Positions 1 to 5,404 of a DNA stretch of 5,584 nucleotides are shown in pieces. This stretch comes from Candidatus Microgenomates bacterium (GTDB taxonomy: Bacteria; Patescibacteriota; Microgenomatia; UBA1406; GWC2-37-13): assembly GCA_016178125.1 (NCBI GenBank), contig JACOTV010000085.1, positions 1-5,584 of the forward strand, given 5' to 3'. A program made the position numbers and the translations under genes. The notes below the pieces were generated by a model. That model was not told where the DNA came from and ran no database searches. It was given only the letters and a program-made list of their open reading frames with translations. Position 1 is the first letter of the stretch, and the number at the start of each line of letters is the position of its first letter.

Positions 1-980
1 AAATCCGGGGGTCCTTCGTAGACAAAGCTGGTGAGCCCATTGATAAGCGGGGAATAAACGATGTAGCTATGACCAGTTATCCAACCAGGATCGGCCGTAC
101 ACCAATAAATGTCGTCTTTTTGAATGTTGAAAATCCATTTGAGCGTAATGTAAATACCGACCTGGTATCCACCGTGGGAATGAATGATTCCCTTGGGTTT
201 ACCGGTGGTTCCCGATGTGTATAGTATAAAGAGCGGGTCCTCGGCGTCCATGACTTCGGTCGGGCACTCGGGGCTTGCCTTTTCGACAAGATCATTCCAC
301 CAATTGTCGCGGCCTTCTTTCCATTCAACGTCATTGCCGGTGCGCTTCACTACGACCACATGATCTACCGCCGGAATTGCGGCGATTGCGTCATCGACGG
401 TCTTTTTGGTATTAACGAGTTTTTCACGGAAATGATACCCGTCAGCGGTGATGACTACCTTTGCGCCGGCGCCTTCGATGCGGTTTTTAAGCGCTTCGAC
501 TGAGAAGCCAGAATAAATCAGTGTGTGTACGGCTCCTATTTTTGCGCAGGCAAGCATGGTGATCCACTGTTCGGGGAGGCGGGGAAGGTAGACGCACACG
601 TGGTCCCCTTTTTTTACGCCAAAAGACTTAAGAACGTTTGCGAAGCGACTAACTTCTTCGCTCAGTTGTGCGTAGGTGAAGGTGCGAACGTTACCATCTT
701 GGCCTTCCCAAATAAGCGCCTGTTTAGCCGCGTTTCCATTTTTGAGGTGTCGATCAAGAGCGTTGTAGACGATATTAATTTTGCCGCCTTTGAACCAGTG
801 AGCATATGGGTACTGCCAGTCTAAGACGGTGTCCCATTTTTTGAACCATGAAAGTTCAGCGGCAATATTTGCCCAAAACAATTGGGGATCTTTTTTTACC
901 TCGGCGTAGAGCTTGTCGTAGTCTTTTACGTATGCGCTATCTATTATTTTCTGCGAAGGTTTTACCAAGTCGTAAGCCAT
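1..980 (-). CDS. acs: Acetyl-CoA synthetase, AMP-forming (N-terminal part, cut by window edge)
   Basis: Acetate-CoA ligase of the ANL adenylating superfamily. It activates acetate with ATP to acetyl-AMP and transfers it to CoA, in the cytosol. I translated the minus strand: 326 codons plus two bases stay open to the window edge. Residues about 16-75 match the Acs N-terminal domain (FWANIAAE, WFKKWDTVLDW, then YNALDRHL). The adenylate-forming core follows, with the P-loop YTSGTTGKPKG at residues 254-264 and GWITGHSY at 299-306, a stretch typical of true acetyl-CoA synthetases. The family is usually about 650 residues, so roughly half is present; the C-terminal lid with the catalytic, acetylatable lysine lies outside the window. 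I chose the ATG at 980 because an in-frame stop sits at 1005-1007, no other in-frame ATG intervenes, and a promoter-like element is positioned exactly in front of it. It follows tyrS on the same strand after 38 bases. No Shine-Dalgarno site is visible. Propionyl-CoA synthetase is a less likely alternative. Confidence 0.95.
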   Translation of the reverse strand, partial: MAYDLVKPSQKIIDSAYVKDYDKLYAEVKKDPQLFWANIAAELSWFKKWDTVLDWQYPYAHWFKGGKINIVYNALDRHLKNGNAAKQALIWEGQDGNVRTFTYAQLSEEVSRFANVLKSFGVKKGDHVCVYLPRLPEQWITMLACAKIGAVHTLIYSGFSVEALKNRIEGAGAKVVITADGYHFREKLVNTKKTVDDAIAAIPAVDHVVVVKRTGNDVEWKEGRDNWWNDLVEKASPECPTEVMDAEDPLFILYTSGTTGKPKGIIHSHGGYQVGIYITLKWIFNIQKDDIYWCTADPGWITGHSYIVYSPLINGLTSFVYEGPPD

Positions 981-986
981 GCATTC

Positions 987-1015
987 ATTATGAAGAAGGA
1001 ACAACTATTTTGCAA
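987..1015 (-). promoter_or_regulatory. Candidate acs promoter giving a leaderless transcript
   Basis: Reading the minus strand, TTGCAA (1015-1010, four of six matches to the -35 consensus) is followed by a 17-base spacer and CATAAT (992-987, five of six matches to the -10 consensus). Six more bases lead to the acs ATG at 980. With normal sigma-70-type geometry the transcription start falls on the A of the ATG. The whole promoter fits in the 38-base tyrS-acs gap, so acs could be expressed independently of tyrS. This is inferred from sequence only. Confidence 0.55.
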
Positions 1016-1018
1016 CCG

Positions 1019-2098
1019 TTATCGGGTTACGGCGTAGGATCGGACTTTTTCAAGGAGTGCTGCAGCTTCGGGATTCTTTTCAAAGTGGTCGCGGACCGGC
1101 TGGATGAGGGCGTCGAGCCGGTCCGCGACCGCCGCCTTCAGATCCATAGGATGGATATGCTTTGAAGCAAATTTATGTTCGAGGTCTTCGTAGGAATTCA
1201 AGGTCACATCGCCACCGAATTTTTCGGGTCGTTTGATCGTCAGACTCGGGCTCATCTCGAAGAGAATATATTTGCAGTATTCAAGAACGGGGTTATCTTT
1301 GACCTCGCCTTCGAGGCAGTACGCTTTGTTGATCTTACGTTTGATGTCTACAGTCGAGTCATTCATGAAAATTGCCGTATCGGGCATGGATTTAGACATC
1401 TTTAGGTCAATTGTCCGTTTTACTTTGTCCTCGGTTTCTGTAGTTGGCTTTCCAAGGCCCATAAGCATGTGGTGACTTACAACGACGGGTTTCCAAAACC
1501 CCAGTTGTGGTCCGATTTCGCGAGCTAACATATTTACTTTACGCTGATCCATACCAAGCTGGGTGATTTTTGCATTCAACATAAAAATATCGGCGACTTG
1601 CATGCAGGAATAGATGATATGCGCACCAGTAAGCCCCTCAAGCGAATCTTCGCGACCCATCATTTCGGCAGTTCTCACAAATCTCTTGAGAGCGTTCGTC
1701 TTCCCAACCTGCACAACGAGTTTCCAATAATCGGAATTCTTAGCCATGTCCGAGGCCCACAAAAACTCGACGTTTGCCATGTCCATGCCTGACGCTTTCC
1801 ACACTTCGATAAAGTATTTTCCTACGGTCTGGATCTTTTCGAGGTCGCCACCCATTTTGTTGTTAGCCATGGCATGCCAATCGGCGACAAACATCTTGAA
1901 CTTGATGCCTGCTTTGGTCATTTTGTTGACATTTATAGCTTTGAGAAGCCCCTGGGCGATATGAATCTGACCCGACGGTTCAAAGCCGTCGTAGGCGACA
2001 AGTTCTTCGCCGCTCTCGAGAAGTTTTTTGAGCTCGTCTTCTTGGACGATCTCCTCACCAACGGATTTTACGAGATTGAGTTTCTCTTCAGAGGTCAT
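1019..2098 (-). CDS. tyrS: Tyrosyl-tRNA synthetase, archaeal/eukaryotic type
   Basis: Class Ic aminoacyl-tRNA synthetase that charges tRNA-Tyr with tyrosine in the cytosol. Numbered from the chosen ATG (359 residues): the tyrosine-site segment YDGFEPSG is at 36-43, the HIGH-like HIAQ at 46-49, GMDQRK at 182-187 and KMSKS at 233-237. The N-terminal half (INVNKMTKAG, NNKMGGDLEKI, VEFLWAS) reads like plant and protist cytosolic TyrRS. The C-terminal part (LTIKRPEKFGGD, then NSYEDLE and HPMDLK) closely resembles Methanocaldococcus TyrRS. The protein ends soon after the anticodon-binding helices and has no S4-like C-terminal domain, unlike the roughly 420-residue bacterial TyrS. The frame also opens five codons earlier at 2113, but those codons contain the TATAAT box, and MTSEEKLNLV aligns with the usual eukaryotic start (SPEEKLHLI in human). 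I therefore prefer 2098. It is divergent from trpS and upstream of acs. Confidence 0.95.
   Translation of the reverse strand: MTSEEKLNLVKSVGEEIVQEDELKKLLESGEELVAYDGFEPSGQIHIAQGLLKAINVNKMTKAGIKFKMFVADWHAMANNKMGGDLEKIQTVGKYFIEVWKASGMDMANVEFLWASDMAKNSDYWKLVVQVGKTNALKRFVRTAEMMGREDSLEGLTGAHIIYSCMQVADIFMLNAKITQLGMDQRKVNMLAREIGPQLGFWKPVVVSHHMLMGLGKPTTETEDKVKRTIDLKMSKSMPDTAIFMNDSTVDIKRKINKAYCLEGEVKDNPVLEYCKYILFEMSPSLTIKRPEKFGGDVTLNSYEDLEHKFASKHIHPMDLKAAVADRLDALIQPVRDHFEKNPEAAALLEKVRSYAVTR
1087..1130. repeat. Perfect 15-bp GC-rich inverted repeat inside the 3' part of tyrS
   Basis: Positions 1087-1101 and 1116-1130 are exact reverse complements, separated by a 14-base loop. On the tyrS message this is a strong hairpin about 65-110 bases before the stop codon. 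It encodes the segment VADRLDALIQPVRDH, whose length matches archaeal homologues, so it is not an inserted element. No U-run follows the stem, so it is not a standard intrinsic terminator. Confidence 0.8.
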
Positions 2099-2104
2099 GC
2101 GACT

Positions 2105-2110
2105 ATTATA
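2105..2110 (-). promoter_or_regulatory. -10 box of tyrS (leaderless geometry)
   Basis: On the minus strand, a perfect TATAAT (2110-2105) stands six bases before the ATG at 2098, so the predicted transcription start is the A of that ATG. It overlaps the first codons of the longer reading frame, which argues against the start at 2113. The best -35 candidate is weak: TTCCTC at 2134-2129, 18 bases upstream and inside the palindromic repeat. Confidence 0.6.
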
Positions 2111-2119
2111 CATCTAACA

Positions 2120-2194
2120 CGTCATCGCGAGGAAGAAAGTGACGAAGCGATCTACGAAGATTGCTTCTCCGCCAGCTGGCGGATCGCAATGACG
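2120..2194. repeat. Intergenic palindromic repeat (REP/MITE-like), 75 bp
   Basis: The terminal arms CGTCATCGCGA (2120-2130) and TCGCAATGACG (2184-2194) pair at 10 of 11 positions. An inner hairpin pairs AAGCGATCT (2145-2153) with AGATTGCTT (2158-2166) around a four-base loop, with one G-T pair. The perfect 14-bp palindrome CCGCCAGCTGGCGG lies at 2169-2182. The end sequence resembles a dispersed intergenic element starting CGTCATTGCGAG that I recall from several bacterial groups, including candidate phyla genomes; that identity is from memory. It lies between the divergent tyrS and trpS promoters, encodes nothing evident, and may be a non-autonomous mobile element or a structured transcript end. 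Other copies cannot be seen in this window. Confidence 0.75.
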
Positions 2195-2219
2195 GATATT
2201 ACTTGTAGTAAAGAGGGTA

Positions 2220-2225
2220 TATAAT
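2220..2225 (+). promoter_or_regulatory. -10 box of trpS (leaderless geometry)
   Basis: A perfect TATAAT ends six bases before the trpS ATG at 2232, putting the predicted transcription start on the ATG itself. No good -35 hexamer lies 16-18 bases upstream. The nearby GAGGG (2213-2217) is 14 bases from the ATG and upstream of the predicted start, so it is unlikely to be a ribosome binding site. Confidence 0.65.
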
Positions 2226-2231
2226 ACAGAT

Positions 2232-3206
2232 ATGAAAAAGAGAGTTCTCTCGGGGATCCGTGCAACGGGCCGATTACATGTCGGCAACTATTTGGGCGCG
2301 GTGAAGGGCATGCTCGAACTACAAAGCGATCCTGATTATGAAACGCTCTATATGGTCGCCGATTTGCATACCGTAACGACTCCGTACAAAGTAGACGAAT
2401 TGAGAATCAATCGCAACGAAGTGATTGTGGACTACCTGGCTGCCGGACTTGACCCCGAAAAAAGCATTATCTTTCGCCAGGCAGATGTTAAGGAACACGC
2501 CGAGCTCGCGTTCTATTTTGCTTCGGTAGTTTCAATCGCCCGCATGCAGCACCTTCCTACGTTTAAAGATAAAGTAAAACAATATCCAAAAGATAGCACC
2601 ATAGCGCTCTTAAACTATCCGATTCTCATGTCATCGGACATCTTGCTTTACAAAGCAGGGTTGGTACCCGTTGGTATTGACCAGGAGCCACACTTAGAAG
2701 TCGCGCGCGAAATCGCACGGAAGATGAACGACTTGTACGGCACTGACTTTCCTGAGCCAAAACGTTTTGCGACAAAAGGCGAATATGTTCCGTCGCTTAA
2801 GGGCGAAGGAAAAATGGGAAAGTCCGTTGAAGGAAGCTATATTAATCTGACCGACACCGTCGATGAGGTGCGAAAAAAAGTACGGAGCATGCCCACGGCC
2901 ACTGAAGCTGGTGGAGAAATGACCGGCGGAGTTAAAGCACTCTTTGCATTTGCGAACCTGTTTATACCTGACAACATGGAAGAATATCACGACGAATTTG
3001 AGGCGGGGAATCTGCGTTTTTCGGACATGAAAGACGCGGTCGCAGCCGCAATCAGCGAGGAGCTGCGACCGCTACAGGAAAAGCGTAAAGAACTCGAAGC
3101 CGATCGTGCGTATCTTGATAAAGTTATGAAAGAAGGCGCCGAGCGCGCCCGTGAAATAGCCTCAAAGACCGTCCAAGAAGTGAAGGAAAAAATGGGGTTA
3201 GGTTGA
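2232..3206 (+). CDS. trpS: Tryptophanyl-tRNA synthetase
   Basis: Class Ic aminoacyl-tRNA synthetase that charges tRNA-Trp with tryptophan in the cytosol. The 324-residue length is normal for bacterial TrpRS. The N-terminus SGIRATGRLHVGNYLGA carries the HIGH-type motif as HVGN (16-19). The Rossmann-fold segment MVADLHT and the segment LNYPILMSSDILLY with VGIDQEPH are characteristic TrpRS features for tryptophan and tRNA selection. The KMSKS loop reads KMGKS (194-198), with glycine replacing the first serine. A charged alpha-helical C-terminus (about 260-324), rich in Lys, Glu and Arg, forms the expected anticodon-binding end. The ATG at 2232 fits the family start and sits at the predicted transcription start. 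It is divergent from tyrS. The downstream membrane-protein gene begins about 43 bases after the stop with no terminator visible between them, so some read-through is likely. Confidence 0.97.
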   Translation: MKKRVLSGIRATGRLHVGNYLGAVKGMLELQSDPDYETLYMVADLHTVTTPYKVDELRINRNEVIVDYLAAGLDPEKSIIFRQADVKEHAELAFYFASVVSIARMQHLPTFKDKVKQYPKDSTIALLNYPILMSSDILLYKAGLVPVGIDQEPHLEVAREIARKMNDLYGTDFPEPKRFATKGEYVPSLKGEGKMGKSVEGSYINLTDTVDEVRKKVRSMPTATEAGGEMTGGVKALFAFANLFIPDNMEEYHDEFEAGNLRFSDMKDAVAAAISEELRPLQEKRKELEADRAYLDKVMKEGAERAREIASKTVQEVKEKMGLG

Positions 3207-3231
3207 CTTTATCTGCGGTTTTCTTTACCCT
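3203..3231 (+). promoter_or_regulatory. Possible weak promoter for the downstream membrane-protein gene
   Basis: TTGACT (3203-3208, five of six matches to the -35 consensus) overlaps the trpS stop codon. It is followed, after exactly 17 bases, by TACCCT (3226-3231), which matches the -10 consensus at only three of six positions. The predicted start near 3238 would leave a leader of about 12 bases before the ATG at 3250. The -10 is poor, so the gene may instead rely on transcription from trpS. Confidence 0.2.
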
Positions 3232-3249
3232 TTGAGTACTCCAAATTTC

Positions 3250-5403
3250 ATGGGTATGGGACGCACCGAACTTAATAAATACGTTTTCTCGCTGGTTGGG
3301 CTGAGCATTGTGGTTCTTTTTGGCCTCATAGCAATCATTGCGGGAATGCAAACTTATTTATCGCATCCACGATCTGCTTTGGCACAGCCGGAGCCGGTGG
3401 TCTCCCCAACGGAAGCACCACAAAAAGCTAACGCTCACCCTGCAGCCTTTCCACGCGCGACCGTTGCCGATTGGGGTAAACTGCCCCCTCCCAGTTTTAG
3501 CCCACCGGTCAGAACGACACTCTATGCACTTAAGCAGCAATACAATCGCCTCGAATTTGCAAATCTTGCCCAACATTTTATCCCGGTAGTCGATGACAAA
3601 GTAACTGAATCGGACAAGTCTGTAAGCGTCGTTTCAGACACAGCCGGTGTGTTTTACCTATACAAGCCAACAGGAGCGTTTTTTTATAAGTCTGATGCAG
3701 GTGTTACGCTGCCACAGGCAGGACCGACAGAGCGTGAAAAAGTGAATGAGTTTATGCGTACTGTATGGAATGATTCTACGCTGCAGGTGACTGGGTCTTT
3801 TGAGAAGAAGAGTTCGCCCGGGGTCACCTACTACGAACTGCATCGGGATTGGGATAAGGTTGGGCTACCAATCGTCAATCTGATTGGAACATTCAACATC
3901 GCAGAAACCGAGCGTTTTGGCTCACTCAGCCTTACAAAGCCCCCGGTAAGCATTGCTTCACCCGACATTATCAAAACTGATAATCAGACTGATGGAGTCG
4001 CACGCGCCGATGACTTCAATACAGCGACAGTTGGTGTTGTGGGGGGAAAAATCGTATCGGTAACTTCAAATATACGACCAGTGAACCCGCAAGGAACTCG
4101 TTCTCATGAAATCATTTCGTATGACGGTGCCGTTTCCAACCTGAAAAACGGGGGATATGTCTATCTGTATACGAGTCCGGCTGGTGAAGGAAGCGCAAAC
4201 GCCGATATGTTGTACCAAAGTAATGCCGTGGCACTCGAAAACGTGCAGGTAAAGGAATCGTTTGCAGCATACATTGAGGATCTTCCCAGTGCACCCCAAA
4301 CTCATTTGTATCCGTATTTTATTTTCCGCGGACAGGCTCAGTCGCACACGGGGTATCGGGTGAATTTTATAGCTGCCGTGTCTGCGGTTTCAGATAGTGT
4401 TCTTGGGGCTTCAACGTCAAAAGACATAAGACTGCTTTCGCAAAACGGGTCAAAAAGTAGTCAGCAACAGGGAACATTTGAGTTCGTTGAGCCGACAGAT
4501 GCGCCTTTACCGGCTCTTTCACAACCTGTGGGATACACACCATCGCCCATCATGTCTCAAGGACAAGAGAAGCCACTCACCTGCAATCCGCCTCCTTCTC
4601 CTGGCGATCTGGAGAACATCATAACCAACGCGAACGGTCAGTCGTATGGACAATTTCAGCCGACTGCCGGGTCCTTGAGCACTTATGTGCGCGGGAACGA
4701 TAGCTCACCGATTCGTCGCACATATTCTCGGGAATGGTATGTGCTCCCCAGTGGCGGATGGGACGTCAATGCCCTACAAAGCGCCGTGAACACGGTATGG
4801 GACGATTTGAAAACGATTCCTGGATCTGAGCGTCAGCGTCGCCTCGCGATGGTTATAACCGAATATGCAGCTCTTGGCACAGGGTGTCCACTGAGGGTAA
4901 CCGGTGCGTCACCATCGATTTTTGTATATGGGCACGATGGTGAGAGCATATCGGTCCATTCTGGTGCGACACTTACCTATAGCGATCCGCCCGCTCGAGG
5001 AAATAGGTGGGTGGGGAGGATGACCAGTGACTATATATATTATGAATACGAACCGGTGAAATTCGAGCGTCCCGACGCCGGGTGGAACGTGGCGCGACGC
5101 GATCTTGCCACGCTCGTCGATCGCGTCGCGCATGAGCTCTCGCTTAACGATCAAGAACGAGCACGCTTAATTACTGAGGTCAATAACGCCGCTGCCCAAG
5201 TACGCACAACAAGGCTTTTCGTGGGGATTATTCCTCAGTCACAGATAGACGCAAAAATACCGCTCACCGTTGAGAATACTCCTGTTGTCCGTTACCACTT
5301 TTATGTAGGCGGCGCGGAACACGGCGTCGTCGCGCCGCCAGTTCTAAGCCCCCTGGTGCGAAAAAATTCCATCGCAGTAGAAGTTGGCGCGCTCGCACCG
5401 TAA
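3250..5403 (+). CDS. Single-pass membrane-anchored protein of unknown function, large extracytoplasmic region
   Basis: I do not recognise a named family. From the ATG at 3250 the product is 717 residues. A short polar N-terminus precedes one membrane segment (about 11-33, VGLSIVVLFGLIAIIAG). A Pro/Ala-rich linker follows (about 46-87), then a long Ser/Thr/Tyr-rich beta-like region, probably outside the cytoplasm. There are only two cysteines, both in the second half. The C-terminal 160 residues (SIFVY at 556-560, TLTYSDPP from 574, YIYYEYE at 595-601, GWNV from 611, then a helical LSLNDQERARLI) recall a conserved bacterial family of unknown function built as IYLYP, YLFYE, GW.V and LGLNE.E blocks; this is from memory. 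The frame also opens at TTG 3232, but nothing supports that start; ATG 3256 is another candidate. A signal-peptidase-like ALA-QP lies after the membrane segment, so release cannot be excluded. The next gene starts one base after the stop. Confidence 0.85.
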   Translation: MGMGRTELNKYVFSLVGLSIVVLFGLIAIIAGMQTYLSHPRSALAQPEPVVSPTEAPQKANAHPAAFPRATVADWGKLPPPSFSPPVRTTLYALKQQYNRLEFANLAQHFIPVVDDKVTESDKSVSVVSDTAGVFYLYKPTGAFFYKSDAGVTLPQAGPTEREKVNEFMRTVWNDSTLQVTGSFEKKSSPGVTYYELHRDWDKVGLPIVNLIGTFNIAETERFGSLSLTKPPVSIASPDIIKTDNQTDGVARADDFNTATVGVVGGKIVSVTSNIRPVNPQGTRSHEIISYDGAVSNLKNGGYVYLYTSPAGEGSANADMLYQSNAVALENVQVKESFAAYIEDLPSAPQTHLYPYFIFRGQAQSHTGYRVNFIAAVSAVSDSVLGASTSKDIRLLSQNGSKSSQQQGTFEFVEPTDAPLPALSQPVGYTPSPIMSQGQEKPLTCNPPPSPGDLENIITNANGQSYGQFQPTAGSLSTYVRGNDSSPIRRTYSREWYVLPSGGWDVNALQSAVNTVWDDLKTIPGSERQRRLAMVITEYAALGTGCPLRVTGASPSIFVYGHDGESISVHSGATLTYSDPPARGNRWVGRMTSDYIYYEYEPVKFERPDAGWNVARRDLATLVDRVAHELSLNDQERARLITEVNNAAAQVRTTRLFVGIIPQSQIDAKIPLTVENTPVVRYHFYVGGAEHGVVAPPVLSPLVRKNSIAVEVGALAP
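5308..5339. repeat. 9-bp inverted repeat near the 3' end of the membrane-protein gene
   Basis: GGCGGCGCG (5308-5316) and CGCGCCGCC (5331-5339) are exact reverse complements around a 14-base loop, about 65 bases before the stop codon. No U-run follows. It could form a hairpin in the message between this gene and the next one, but GC-rich coding sequence can produce such a repeat by chance. Confidence 0.5.
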
Positions 5404-5404
5404 C

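Noticed and set aside
525..824. Plus-strand open frame of 99 codons
   Set aside because: It lies opposite acs, whose translation is a clear family match; this frame gives no recognisable protein and has no promoter or start context.
1087..1130. Inserted palindromic element in tyrS of the Rickettsia type
   Set aside because: The encoded segment aligns in length with archaeal TyrRS, so nothing has been inserted.
848..1165. Plus-strand open frame containing a VADRLD...PVRD segment resembling tyrS
   Set aside because: The similarity is produced by the perfect inverted repeat at 1087-1130, which makes both strands encode similar residues; it is antisense to acs and tyrS.
2120..2194. Intergenic palindrome as a T-box or tRNA-like regulator of the synthetase genes
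   Set aside because: It is upstream of the predicted leaderless start sites, so it would not be in either message, and no T-box sequence or tRNA fold was found.
2213..2217. GAGGG as a Shine-Dalgarno site for trpS
   Set aside because: It is 14 bases from the ATG, too far, and lies upstream of the predicted transcription start.
1874..2224. Plus-strand open frame of 116 codons spanning the tyrS start and intergenic repeat
   Set aside because: It is antisense to tyrS and runs through the palindromic repeat; no family resemblance.
3232..3249. TTG start six codons upstream for the large membrane protein
   Set aside because: No Shine-Dalgarno or correctly placed -10 supports it, and an in-frame ATG at 3250 still precedes the membrane segment. 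It is not excluded.
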